Shown here: positions 50,510 to 58,757 of the stretch, piece by piece
Layout: each line of letters opens with the position of its first letter
Position numbering within the stretch: the first letter of the stretch is position 1
Assembly (NCBI RefSeq): GCF_032302195.1
Contig: NZ_CP135275.1
Location: forward strand, 2,976,001 to 3,040,000
Origin: Paenibacillus sp. MMS20-IR301
GTDB taxonomy: Bacteria; Bacillota; Bacilli; Paenibacillales; Paenibacillaceae
Length of the DNA: 64,000 nucleotides
Direction of reading: 5' to 3'
Notes under the pieces: generated by a model
Database searches by the model: none
What the model was told of the DNA's origin: nothing
Seen by the model: the letters and a program-made list of their open reading frames with translations, nothing else
Program-made: the position numbers and the translations under genes

Positions 50510-51745
50510 CTACTTCTTGTCCCCCACATACCGGTTGCTCCCGGCTCCCATTCCGGCAGCGAACAGCAGCACGCTCGCTGCTGCAAGCACAGCCAGCGGA
50601 ACATTCCAGCTGTCCGTTCTATCATGAAGCAGACCGAACAGCGCAGGTCCCATTGCTGCCAGCAGATAACCGGCAGACTGGGCCATTCCGGACAGCTCGC
50701 TTGCCTCCTGAGTAGTGCGTGTGCGCAGACTGAAGAACATCATCGCCAGGCCAAAAGCGAATCCGCCGCCGGTTCCGATGCAGACCGCCCACACGGCCAT
50801 CAGCTCCGTACTGCCCAGCCAGACTCCCAAAATGCCGGCCATAAACAAAACTGCTGTAATCGCAACCAGCATACGCTGGTTCTTCATCCGTCCAGCCCAT
50901 AGCGGTACGAAGAAGGTAAACGGCAGCTGAGCCAGCTGCATTAGTGAGAGTATCCAGCCTGCATGGCCTGGCGACATCCCCCGCTCACCGAGGATAACGG
51001 AAAACCAAGAAATCAGAACGTAGTAGAGCAGAGACTGCAGTCCCATGAACAGCGTAACCTGCCACGCCAGCGGAGAACGCCATACCCGTACGGCCGAAGA
51101 CTGTACAGCTCCCGTGCTTCCCTGGCTCAGCTTCTTCATCTGCGGAATCCAGAATAATGTGGCCAGTGCCGCAATAATGAACCACAGGGCCAGGGTTCCC
51201 CTCCAGCCAAGCCCCGCCTGCTCCGCCAGCGGAACACTGATTCCTGAGGCGGCAGCAGCGCACATATTCATGGACACCGTATAAATACCGGTCATCAGAC
51301 CAATACGCTGCGGAAATTTCCCCTTGATTAATCCCGGCAGCAGCACGTTGCAGAGTGCAATCGATAAGCCGACCATAGCTGTGCCGAGGAAAAAGGCAAC
51401 TGTCCCGGAAGCCGAACGGATCAGAATGCCCATAGACAGCCCAAGCATGGACAGCATCAGGATATTAGCCAGTCCAAGCTTACGGGCCAGCTGCGGAGCG
51501 AACGGAGACAGCAGTGCAAATGCCAGCAGCGGCAGCGTTGTGATTGCACCGGCAAGTGTATTAGAGAGCCCGAGATCATCACGGATCATCTCGAGCAGAG
51601 GCCCGACTGAGGTGAACGGGGCACGGAGCGCTGCGGCAACACAGATAATTCCTATGACCAGCAGCCACTGGCTGCCCGTGCCGGAGTCCTGTGTCCGCAG
51701 ACTGCCAGCTTCCAGTTTGTTGGTTACTTTACGGCTATTCTTCAT
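50510..51745 (-). CDS. MFS transporter of the CynX/NimT (cyanate/nitroimidazole) group
   Basis: A 411-residue 12-helix protein. ALRAPFTSVGPLLEMIRDDLGLS near residue 40 and LARKLGLANILMLSM are typical of CynX/YycB-like transporters; the group's substrates are mostly unknown in Bacilli. ATG 51745 follows GGAGG at about eleven bases. It is a single-gene transcript with its own terminator. Confidence 0.85.
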   Translation of the reverse strand: MKNSRKVTNKLEAGSLRTQDSGTGSQWLLVIGIICVAAALRAPFTSVGPLLEMIRDDLGLSNTLAGAITTLPLLAFALLSPFAPQLARKLGLANILMLSMLGLSMGILIRSASGTVAFFLGTAMVGLSIALCNVLLPGLIKGKFPQRIGLMTGIYTVSMNMCAAAASGISVPLAEQAGLGWRGTLALWFIIAALATLFWIPQMKKLSQGSTGAVQSSAVRVWRSPLAWQVTLFMGLQSLLYYVLISWFSVILGERGMSPGHAGWILSLMQLAQLPFTFFVPLWAGRMKNQRMLVAITAVLFMAGILGVWLGSTELMAVWAVCIGTGGGFAFGLAMMFFSLRTRTTQEASELSGMAQSAGYLLAAMGPALFGLLHDRTDSWNVPLAVLAAASVLLFAAGMGAGSNRYVGDKK

Positions 51746-51897
51746 GTTAGGTAGTACCTCCAGGTCGCAGCAAAAACACCCGGCAAGCCCAGGCTTGTCA
51801 GAAATGAAGCTGTGTATGTATTATGCCGGACTTGCAGCAGCAGGTTAATTGCTTACAAGCCATGGCATTATTCCATTATAGCAGGCGATCCGCAGCA

Positions 51898-51936
51898 CGA
51901 ACAGCCGCGGGTCACAAGGACCGGCGGCTGTCGTGA
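51898..51936. terminator. GC-rich inverted repeat after the YjcZ gene
   Basis: ACAGCCGCGGGTC and GACCGGCGGCTGT pair with one mismatch around ACAAG. There is no clear T-run, so it may stabilise the mRNA rather than terminate. Confidence 0.45.
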
Positions 51937-51948
51937 ACTATGGCCTGA

Positions 51949-52053
51949 TTATACCAGGAAAGATCTGCTGATGATTACGAGCAGGATGAACAGAACCAGA
52001 ATCGCGCCAGTCGAAGTGAAAGCTCCGCCGTATCCCCCAACATTTTCGCTCAT
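51949..52053 (-). CDS. YjcZ-family small sporulation protein
   Basis: A 34-residue protein reading MSENVGGYGGAFTSTGAIL, then hydrophobic VLFILLVIIS and the end RSFLV. The YGG start, the F..TGAILVLFILLVII membrane segment and the size are those of the YjcZ/sporulation family (several paralogues in B. subtilis, spore-associated, function unknown). GGAGGAGTCATC lies just before ATG 52053. Confidence 0.8.
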   Translation of the reverse strand: MSENVGGYGGAFTSTGAILVLFILLVIISRSFLV

Positions 52054-52216
52054 GATGACTCCTCCTTTTCACTTGAATACAGTTAAAATATGTAGAAACA
52101 GCTCCCGCGGTTTGGGTGAACTGGCAAGGATTCCCGGATTTTATACATAATTTTAATCATCTCACCGTTGACAAATCGTGTGACCCTCCTTTAGTATCCT
52201 AAGAATAAGGTTTATT

Positions 52217-52231
52217 TGAGAATCAATCTCA
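52217..52231. promoter_or_regulatory. Possible Fur box before the ABC exporter gene
   Basis: TGAGAATCAATCTCA has the TGA..TCA 7-1-7 layout of Fur boxes with three mismatches and lies 44 bases before the ABC gene. Moderate evidence for iron control. Confidence 0.5.
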
Positions 52232-52274
52232 ATTGCCGGATACATAACACACTACAGAAAAGAGTGAACAAGAG

Positions 52275-53990
52275 ATGCTGCGTCGTTTTTTCTCCTATTA
52301 CCGTCCTTATAAGAAGCTGTTTATCCTCGACTTCACCTGTGCAGTAGGTGCCGGGCTGCTGGAGCTTGCTTTTCCCGTGGCGGTCAACAAATTCATTGAC
52401 GACCTGCTGCCGGGCCAGGACTGGCCGCTGATCCTGATTGCCTGCGTTGCACTGCTCGTTATATATGCCCTGAACACGGCAATGAACTATGTTGTCACTT
52501 ACTGGGGACATATGCTGGGCATCAATATCGAGACCAATATGCGCAAAAAAATGTTTGATCATATCCAGAAGCTCAGCTTCCGCTTTTTCGATAACAATAA
52601 AACAGGCCATCTGCTCGGCAGAATTACCAATGACCTGAACGATATCGGCGAGGTGGCGCATCACGGTCCTGAAGATGTATTCATCGCTGTAATGACACTG
52701 ATCGGGGCATTTGTGCTGATGGCCGATATCAATCTCCAGCTGGCTATAATCACTTTCATCATCGTGCCGATTATGGCCTGGGTTATCATCCATTTCGGGC
52801 GCAATATGACAGAAACCTATCACCGTCTCTTCGGCAATGTAGGTAATTTCAATGCCCGGATTGAGGACAATGTCGGCGGAATCCGTGTAGTCCAGTCTTT
52901 TGCCAATGAAGAATTTGAAAAAGAGCTGTTTGCTGTCGATAACCAGAAGTTCCGCGAAACGAAGCTGATGGCGTACAAGCTGATGGCCAAAAGCTCTTCG
53001 GTCAGCTACATGATGACCCGTCTGATCACCATTGTCGTGATGGTCTGCGGCGCCTGGTTCTTCATTCAGGGAGATCTCGAAATCGGGGAATTCGTTGCGT
53101 TCATTCTGTTGTCTAACATCTTCTTCCGGCCCATCGAGAAAATTAATGCCGTTATTGAAAGTTATCCAAAGGGAATTGCCGGCTTCAAGCGTTATCTGGA
53201 GGTTATTGATACGGAGCCGGATATCGCAGACAAGCCTGGCGCTCTGGATGCCGGCCTGCTCCGCGGAGATATCCGCTTCAACAATGTCAGCTTCGGCTAC
53301 GATGCAGACCGTCCGGTACTGAAGGACATCAGCCTGAATGTCGGTGCAGGTGAAACTATCGCCTTCGTCGGGCCGTCGGGTGCCGGTAAAACGACCATCT
53401 GCAGCCTGCTGCCGCGGTTCTATGATGTTACAGAAGGAGCAATTACCGTTGACGGCACCGATATCCGTGATCTGAAGCTTAACTCGCTGCGTAAGCAAAT
53501 CGGTATCGTGCAGCAGGACGTGTTCCTCTTCTCCGGCACGATCCGCGAGAATATCGCCTACGGCAAGCTTGGCGCAGAGCTGAGTGATATCTGGGAGGCT
53601 GCCCGGCGCGCCCACCTGGAGGAGCTGATTAACAACCTGCCGGACGGTATGGATACAGTGATCGGGGAGCGCGGCGTGAAGCTGTCCGGCGGACAGAAGC
53701 AGCGCCTCGCCATCGCCCGGATGTTCCTGAAGAATCCGCCGATCCTGATTCTGGATGAAGCAACCTCGGCTCTCGATACCGAGACGGAAGCAGCGATTCA
53801 GCAGTCTCTGGCCGAGCTGTCTGTCGGCCGTACAACGCTGGTCATCGCTCACCGCCTGACGACAATCAAGAACGCCGACCGGATTATCGTCGTGAGCGAG
53901 GACGGCATCTCTGAGGAAGGCCGCCACGAGGATCTGGTGGATGCCGGGGGCATTTACAGCCGCTTGTATCAGGCGCAGTATAATGCTTAA
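52275..53990 (+). CDS. ABC exporter half-transporter (fused membrane and ATPase domains)
   Basis: A 571-residue protein: an ABC type-1 exporter membrane domain with six helices (about 1-310) and a nucleotide-binding domain (about 335-571) with Walker A FVGPSGAGKTT, Q-loop IVQQDVFLF, signature KLSGGQKQRLAIARM, Walker B ILILDEATSALD and H-loop VIAHRLTT. It must form a homodimer or pair with a partner not encoded here. The Fur-like box upstream suggests a role in iron-limited cells, for example exporting a siderophore or haem-related compound; this is inference. The ATG follows GAACAAGAG. Confidence 0.9.
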   Translation: MLRRFFSYYRPYKKLFILDFTCAVGAGLLELAFPVAVNKFIDDLLPGQDWPLILIACVALLVIYALNTAMNYVVTYWGHMLGINIETNMRKKMFDHIQKLSFRFFDNNKTGHLLGRITNDLNDIGEVAHHGPEDVFIAVMTLIGAFVLMADINLQLAIITFIIVPIMAWVIIHFGRNMTETYHRLFGNVGNFNARIEDNVGGIRVVQSFANEEFEKELFAVDNQKFRETKLMAYKLMAKSSSVSYMMTRLITIVVMVCGAWFFIQGDLEIGEFVAFILLSNIFFRPIEKINAVIESYPKGIAGFKRYLEVIDTEPDIADKPGALDAGLLRGDIRFNNVSFGYDADRPVLKDISLNVGAGETIAFVGPSGAGKTTICSLLPRFYDVTEGAITVDGTDIRDLKLNSLRKQIGIVQQDVFLFSGTIRENIAYGKLGAELSDIWEAARRAHLEELINNLPDGMDTVIGERGVKLSGGQKQRLAIARMFLKNPPILILDEATSALDTETEAAIQQSLAELSVGRTTLVIAHRLTTIKNADRIIVVSEDGISEEGRHEDLVDAGGIYSRLYQAQYNA

Positions 53991-54021
53991 GGGATTTGGG
54001 ATTTAACTTTGTGTGCGGGAT

Positions 54022-54068
54022 AACCCTCCATTATGCAGCCTTCCGGCTGGATGGAGGGTTGTTTTGCT
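54022..54068 (+). terminator. Terminator of the ABC exporter gene
   Basis: ACCCTCCAT..CAGCC and GGCTG.ATGGAGGGT pair; TTGTTTTGCTTTTT follows. It starts ~32 bases past the stop. Confidence 0.8.
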
Positions 54069-54184
54069 TTTTATGAAGGAAGAGGGCTATGCTCGTGGTG
54101 CGGCGGCGGGCGGTGATGGGCAGTGGATGATTTTTAGAATGTGACAGCAATGCCAGTGATTATGCTGGAGATCGATTTTCTAAT

Positions 54185-54250
54185 CGCAGCGGACACCACA
54201 GCCGTTCCTATTTACTCAAATAACGGCTCTGTAGTCCGTAAGGCTGCTCC
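54185..54250. repeat. Palindromic unit of the dispersed repeat family
   Basis: GCGGACACCACAGCCGTT and AACGGCTCTGTAGTCCG are inverted repeats around CCTATTTACTCAAAT. The words GTGTCCG and AACGGC link it with the repeats at 18.3, 50.1 and 60.3 kb. The rest of 53991-54343 shows no gene. Confidence 0.55.
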
Positions 54251-54343
54251 GTCTGATGCAACTGTCAGCAATATCAGCAATACTAGCAATTTGAGCAGGA
54301 CATAGGTTACTATAGAGAAATTATTACTTAACGGAGGGAACTC

Positions 54344-54676
54344 ATGAGTGCGATTGCAAGAACACCACAACCCCCTTATTATGCAGTGATTTTCACATCT
54401 GAACGGACAGCCGGGGATAACCACTATGCGGAAATGGCCGATGAAATGCTGAAGCTTGCCGCTCTCCAGCCTGGATTCCTTGGTGTAGAAAGTGCCAGAG
54501 AAGGTGTCGGGATTACTGTGTCCTATTGGGATTCGCTCGAAGCCATTCAGCACTGGAAGCAGAATGAGCGGCATTTAGCCGCCCAGCACAAAGGAATAGC
54601 AGATTGGTATCAAACCTACAAGACAAGAATATGCAAGGTTGAACGGGACTACGAATTTGATAAAAAGAGGGTCTGA
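54344..54676 (+). CDS. Antibiotic biosynthesis monooxygenase (ABM) domain protein
   Basis: A 110-residue ferredoxin-like ABM-fold protein. YYAVIFTSERTAGDNHYAEMADEML, QPGFLGVESA and ITVSYWDSLEAIQHWKQNERH...AQ are the conserved blocks of this group. Members range from quinone monooxygenases to haem-degrading enzymes, and many have unknown function; no Asn-haem motif of IsdG type is seen at the expected place. AACGGAGGG before ATG 54344 is strong. It faces the M20 peptidase gene. Confidence 0.82.
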   Translation: MSAIARTPQPPYYAVIFTSERTAGDNHYAEMADEMLKLAALQPGFLGVESAREGVGITVSYWDSLEAIQHWKQNERHLAAQHKGIADWYQTYKTRICKVERDYEFDKKRV

Positions 54677-54706
54677 CAAATCAAAGACGTCATCCCTAAA
54701 TCCCCT

Positions 54707-55942
54707 CTATTCCTGAACCGTACCCAGGAAGCGGATAGCCAGCTCACGATAGAAGCTGATTGAGTCCAGATAGGCGTCGATATCCACCCACTCATCCGGC
54801 TGATGGGCGAGGCGGGGGTCACCGGGACCGTAGATCAACACCGGCAGCCTGCCGTTATCATGCAGCACGGAGCCGTCCGTATAATAGGGTACGCCCTGCA
54901 CTTCAGCTTCTGAGCTGACTGATCTCCCCAGACTCCCTTTATCCTCTTCGCTTCCGGTACTCTCCTCTTTGTCCCCCCGCTGTGCAACAACCTCAAGCGC
55001 CGCAGTAATCAGCCGCTGGCCCGGATCTGTATATACTACACTGCGGTCCAGCAGCTGCTCCACCTGATAACGGTACTCCGGATGAAGCAGCTGAATCTCC
55101 TGCAGCTTATCCTCAATCTCCTGCAATAGCGGACCATGCCGGAGCGGCGGGACGGTGCGGATGTCAACATCTATGCTGCAGTAGTCCGGCACAACATTAG
55201 TCTGCACGCCGCCGACAATCCTGTTCACCGATAAGCTGCTGGAGCCGAGAACCGGATCAGCAGCCTGCCACTCCAGCGCATGGCGGTGCAGCAGCGCAAT
55301 GAGCTCCATCATGCCCTCCACAGCGTTCAGCCCAAGCTGCGGCATGGAGCCGTGGGCGCTGCGCCCGAAGAGGGAAATGCGCAGCCAGAGCGCGCCTTTG
55401 TGTCCGGCCGCCACCCGGCTGCCCGTAGGCTCGCCGATGACAAGGCCATCCAGCAGCGGCAGGTCATGCCGGTGCTGCTCCGCATACAGCCGTGCTCCGC
55501 AGCTGTCGACCTCTTCCCCGGCGGTCGCCAGGAAGAGCAGATCACCGGCCAGCCGGATGCCGTCCTGGTGCAGTGAGGCTGCGGCGAGCAGCATGGCGGC
55601 CAGGCCGCTTTTCATATCCGATGTGCCCCGGCCGTACATCCGGTTCCCTTCGATTACCGCACCATGCGGCGGATAACGGCCTGCCGCAGCGCTCCAAGGG
55701 CTGACCGTATCCAGATGTCCGCAGAACATCAGCTTCCGGCTGCCGGAGCCGGCAATCACCGCCTCCAGGTTGCTCCGTCCTTCCTCCACAGCCGTAATGG
55801 TGCTGGCGATGCCCAGCTCCTGCAGTGTCTCCTGCAGCAGCAATGACAGCCCGTGCTCATTGCCGGGCGGATTGCAGGTATCCGCCCCGATCAGACGCTG
55901 CAAAAAAGGCACGGCGAACCCGCGGCTTCGTACATTGATCAT
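54707..55942 (-). CDS. M20-family peptidase (ArgE/DapE type)
   Basis: A 411-residue cocatalytic zinc hydrolase. GHLDTVSP holds the first metal ligand, MYGRGTSDMKSGLAAML the bridging Asp, TAGEEVDSCGA the catalytic Glu pair and VIGEPTGSRVAAGHKGAL the following ligand; a dimerisation domain sits in the middle (HGSMPQLGLNAVE). Closest by feel to acetylornithine deacetylase/succinyl-diaminopimelate desuccinylase-like enzymes of unassigned substrate. GGAGGAGGG before ATG 55942. Confidence 0.87.
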   Translation of the reverse strand: MINVRSRGFAVPFLQRLIGADTCNPPGNEHGLSLLLQETLQELGIASTITAVEEGRSNLEAVIAGSGSRKLMFCGHLDTVSPWSAAAGRYPPHGAVIEGNRMYGRGTSDMKSGLAAMLLAAASLHQDGIRLAGDLLFLATAGEEVDSCGARLYAEQHRHDLPLLDGLVIGEPTGSRVAAGHKGALWLRISLFGRSAHGSMPQLGLNAVEGMMELIALLHRHALEWQAADPVLGSSSLSVNRIVGGVQTNVVPDYCSIDVDIRTVPPLRHGPLLQEIEDKLQEIQLLHPEYRYQVEQLLDRSVVYTDPGQRLITAALEVVAQRGDKEESTGSEEDKGSLGRSVSSEAEVQGVPYYTDGSVLHDNGRLPVLIYGPGDPRLAHQPDEWVDIDAYLDSISFYRELAIRFLGTVQE

Positions 55943-56130
55943 AGTCCACCCTCCTCCTTAGTTTAGGTAGTTTCAGTTCAGCTTATGATGAAATCTACGT
56001 GATCCTGTAAGTTTTCGCAGCCGAAAAAGTCACGTTGCCCACGTCTAACTGTATTCTTCAGAACAAAACCTTGATACAGATAAATATATCAGCTTCTTCC
56101 CCTCCAACATTTCCCTAATGTTCGGCCTCA

Positions 56131-56172
56131 CCGTTAGCAGTAACACATTGTATTCGGTTTTTCGCATACATT
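56131..56172 (-). repeat. Dispersed short repeat, copy 2
   Basis: On the minus strand AATGTATGCGAAAAACCGAATACAAT..TACTGC, matching 29472-29510 in all but a few bases. The surrounding 55943-56258 stretch shows no gene beyond this and the helicase terminator. Confidence 0.6.
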
Positions 56173-56204
56173 TGGCCCGGTTGCTCTCATACCTCATATT
56201 TCGC

Positions 56205-56250
56205 AAAAAAAAGCCGCCACCCCGTTTAACAATTGGTGTGACAGCTTTTG
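56205..56250 (-). terminator. Terminator of the DbpA-like helicase gene
   Basis: On the minus strand AAAGCTGTCACACC and GGTGGCGGCTTT form an imperfect stem followed by TTTTTT. It begins ~10 bases past the stop. Confidence 0.65.
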
Positions 56251-56258
56251 GGAACAAC

Positions 56259-57710
56259 TTATTTCTTCGCAATATGGCACTTCAGCAGCTTGCCCTTGAC
56301 GGTTGTCTCCTTCATCGCCTGCAGCACAAGCGAGCCCTTGCCGTTCAGAATATCGACGTAGGTTACATTATCCTGAATCGTGATGATCCCGATATCCTCA
56401 GCCGTAATTCCCTCAAGCCTCGCAATGGTGCCGACGAAATCGACCGCGCGGAGCTTCTTTTTCTTGCCGCCGTTAAAGTAGAGTTTCATGATGTCCTGGT
56501 TCATGACCTCGGTTTTGCCGGCTTTGCGGACCTGTTTCTTGCCGAGCTTCTGATCGAAGGCCGGTTTGGCATAAGCCACGGCATCATCCGAAGGAGCCTT
56601 CATCACCGGGAGAGTGAACCCGATATAGCCTTCGATTTCCTTGACCCACTTGTGTTCGTTCGGCGTGACGAAGGTGATCGCTTTGCCGCTTTTGCCGGCG
56701 CGGGCGGTCCGTCCGGTCCGGTGGACGTAGCTCTCCTTTTCCAGCGGGATATCGTAGTTGAACACATGGGTGATGTTCTCGATATCGATTCCTCGGGCCG
56801 CCACATCGGTGGCAATCAGATAGCGGAACTGGCCGCGCTTGAACGCATTCATCACCTCAAACCGCTCATCCTGCTCCATGCCGCCGTGGATTTTGTCCAC
56901 CGGATACTCGAGGTCTGCCATCCCGCGGAAGAGGGAATTCACCTGCTCCTGGGTCCGGCAAAAAATAATACAGCTATCCGGATTCTCCACCGTCAGCAGA
57001 TCACTGAGCAGCCCGAACTTGGCGGCCTGTACAACTTCAATCAAGGCATGCTCGATCGACGCTGTCGTAATTCCGCTTGCTTCAATCTCGATATCCGTCG
57101 GCTCCGTCATGTACTTGCGGCACAGATTCTTAATGGCTTCCGGCAGTGTCGCCGAGAACAGCATCGTTACGCGGTCCTTGGGCAGCTGCTTGATGATCTT
57201 CTCAATCTGCTCGATAAAGCCCATGCTGAGCATTTCGTCGGCTTCATCAATCACCAGATATTTAATCCGGCTGAGGTTCAGCGTCCCGCGCTCGATATGG
57301 TCAAACACACGGCCCGGCGTACCTACGGCCACATGCGTTTTCTGGGCCAGCTCAAGCTTCTGCGGAGCAAACGGCTGCTTCCCGAACAGGGCTACCGCCT
57401 TAATCCGCTTGAACCGCCCGATATTCGTAATATCCTCTCTTACCTGCTGGGCCAGCTCCCGGGTGGGGGTCAGCACCAGCGCCTGAGGCTTGTTCTCCAC
57501 CCAATCGACCAGCTCGCAGAGCGGGATGGCGAAGGCTGCGGTTTTGCCGCTGCCGGTCTGTGACTTCACAATCAGATCCTGCGCCTTTAGCGCAACCGGA
57601 ATGACCTTCCGCTGCACCTCGGTAGGATTCACATATTTCAGTGTCTCCAGTGCACGGACAATCTCTTCATCCAAACCATAATCACTAAATTGTACTTGTA
57701 CTTCACTCAT
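56259..57710 (-). CDS. dbpA: DEAD-box RNA helicase, DbpA/YxiN type
   Basis: A 483-residue ATP-dependent RNA helicase. Q-motif region [14 protein letters not shown], motif I SQTGSGKT, Ia [13 protein letters not shown] in [11 protein letters not shown] in LFSATLP and motif [12 protein letters not shown] are intact. After about residue 405 comes a DbpA RNA-binding domain ([23 protein letters not shown]), which in B. subtilis YxiN targets hairpin 92 of 23S rRNA during 50S maturation; the same role is expected. The start at 57710 gives the usual length; the open frame extends to 57770. Confidence 0.92.
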   Translation of the reverse strand: MSEVQVQFSDYGLDEEIVRALETLKYVNPTEVQRKVIPVALKAQDLIVKSQTGSGKTAAFAIPLCELVDWVENKPQALVLTPTRELAQQVREDITNIGRFKRIKAVALFGKQPFAPQKLELAQKTHVAVGTPGRVFDHIERGTLNLSRIKYLVIDEADEMLSMGFIEQIEKIIKQLPKDRVTMLFSATLPEAIKNLCRKYMTEPTDIEIEASGITTASIEHALIEVVQAAKFGLLSDLLTVENPDSCIIFCRTQEQVNSLFRGMADLEYPVDKIHGGMEQDERFEVMNAFKRGQFRYLIATDVAARGIDIENITHVFNYDIPLEKESYVHRTGRTARAGKSGKAITFVTPNEHKWVKEIEGYIGFTLPVMKAPSDDAVAYAKPAFDQKLGKKQVRKAGKTEVMNQDIMKLYFNGGKKKKLRAVDFVGTIARLEGITAEDIGIITIQDNVTYVDILNGKGSLVLQAMKETTVKGKLLKCHIAKK

Positions 57711-57800
57711 ATCGTATTCAACCTCTTCTATGCTGTTTGTTCCGGTGGGGCGGGCCTGCCCGCATTCCATCCGCCCTTGCGCATTATATCATTATAACAG

Positions 57801-58454
57801 CTACTCTGCCCCCTGATTCCATTCCTTATAAAATTGCTCGAGAAAAATCAGCATGAACCCATGCCGCTCCTCCGCCAGCTGCTTGCCGTAAGGGGTATTC
57901 ATCAGGTCCTTCAGCTTAAGCAGCTTCTCATAAAAATGATTAACCGCCGTCCCTTTGGAATAGTCGCGGTATTCCTGCTTCAGCGATTCGTCACGCGGGG
58001 GAATCTCCGGGTCATAGACCGGCCGGCCTTTCGCCCCTGAAAAGACCATGGTCCGCGTAATCCCAATCGCCCCCAGCGCATCCAGACGGTCCGCATCCTG
58101 CACGACCTGTCCTTCCAGTGTGGACATCGGTGCTCCACCGCCGCCGCTGAACGACATCGTTCCGATGATCTCCATGATCATCTTACAGGCAGCTTCATCC
58201 GGCAAATGTTCTGCCAGCCAGTCCTGCACCTTGAGCAGCCCCGCTTCCTTGGAGGGGTTCAGCTTCTCGTCAGCTACGTCATGCAGCAGCGCCGCGACCG
58301 TGCAAATGACCTCATTCGCTCCTTCCATCCGGGCGATCAGTGCCGCCGTATTGCGTACCCGGTCCGTATGAAACCAGTCATGGCCTGTCGTGTCCTGGCT
58401 CAATTGTTCCCTGGCGAAATGCTCTGCTGCGGTGATAAGCTCTGTATAATTCAT
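57801..58454 (-). CDS. HD-domain phosphohydrolase (YedJ-like)
   Basis: A 217-residue metal-dependent phosphohydrolase. HDWFHTDRVRNTAALIA gives the first His, LLHDVADEKL the HD pair and the later VQDADRLDALGAIG the distal Asp of the fold. YedJ/YpgQ relatives hydrolyse nucleoside phosphates in vitro; the true substrate is unknown. ATG 58454 has AAAGGAGCAATC upstream. It diverges from the his-leader/hisS unit to the right. Confidence 0.87.
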   Translation of the reverse strand: MNYTELITAAEHFAREQLSQDTTGHDWFHTDRVRNTAALIARMEGANEVICTVAALLHDVADEKLNPSKEAGLLKVQDWLAEHLPDEAACKMIMEIIGTMSFSGGGGAPMSTLEGQVVQDADRLDALGAIGITRTMVFSGAKGRPVYDPEIPPRDESLKQEYRDYSKGTAVNHFYEKLLKLKDLMNTPYGKQLAEERHGFMLIFLEQFYKEWNQGAE

Positions 58455-58506
58455 TATGATTGCTCCTTTGTGAGAATGCGGATAGTAATATGCGAAGCTG
58501 CCGGTC

Positions 58507-58535
58507 TTGCACAGTACCTTCCGATCCGCTATAAT
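58507..58535 (+). promoter_or_regulatory. Sigma-A promoter of the his leader/hisS unit
   Basis: TTGCAC (58507-58512) and TATAAT (58530-58535) are exactly 17 bases apart. Predicted start is near 58542, which leaves only ~30 nucleotides before the leader ATG and thus no room for a T-box stem I. Confidence 0.8.
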
Positions 58536-58570
58536 GTGCTGTAATTAAGAGCTGAAGGGAATGGATTCCT

Positions 58571-58624
58571 ATGAACCGCTTGTCTATCATACAGAATCAG
58601 CTTCATCATCACAAGCAGCGTTAG
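58571..58624 (+). CDS. His-rich leader peptide (17 aa)
   Basis: ATG at 58571 opens MNRLSIIQNQLHHHKQR and ends at TAG 58622-58624. Three consecutive His codons CAT CAT CAC stand at codons 12-14, immediately before hairpin-forming sequence and a rho-independent terminator, with a histidyl-tRNA synthetase gene downstream. This is the arrangement of a his-operon attenuator leader. AAGGGA lies eleven bases before the ATG. An overlapping 30-codon frame starting at 58561 has no free ribosome-binding site. Confidence 0.72.
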   Translation: MNRLSIIQNQLHHHKQR

Positions 58625-58656
58625 CACACCTGAATTCATTCAGGGCGGGCTAACGC
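58618..58656 (+). promoter_or_regulatory. Leader hairpin overlapping the peptide stop codon
   Basis: GCGTTAGC (58618-58625, containing the TAG stop) pairs with GCTAACGC (58649-58656), and the interior CCTGAATTCATTCAGG (58629-58644) forms an inner stem. A ribosome stalled at the His codons would cover or expose the left arm. AACGC (58652-58656) can alternatively pair with GCGTT (58662-58666), giving a switching option. Confidence 0.65.
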
Positions 58657-58690
58657 ATTTCGCGTTCGACCTCCCTGCGGCATACCAAAG

Positions 58691-58722
58691 CGCGCGGGAC
58701 CAAGAGGTCCGGCGCGTTTTTT
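58691..58722 (+). terminator. Attenuator terminator before hisS
   Basis: CGCGC.GGACC and GGTCC.GCGCG pair around AAGA and six Ts plus ATTT follow. TCCC.GCG at 58672-58679 can pair with CGC..GGGA of the left arm, a possible antiterminator. It lies 36 bases upstream of the hisS start. Confidence 0.8.
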
Positions 58723-58757
58723 ATTTCCGATAACTTACACAGAGGGAGCTGCTGATT

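Noticed and set aside
52212..53927. 571-residue open frame antisense to the ABC exporter
   Set aside because: It mirrors the exporter almost base for base, has no recognisable domain and no ribosome-binding site; a codon-composition shadow.
56118..57563. 481-codon plus-strand frame antisense to the helicase gene
   Set aside because: Shadow of the DEAD-box gene, which has all helicase motifs.
58617..58726. T-box riboswitch before hisS
   Set aside because: No GGGTGGNACCGCG-type T-box sequence, no AGTA/specifier region, and too little RNA between promoter and hairpins for stem I.
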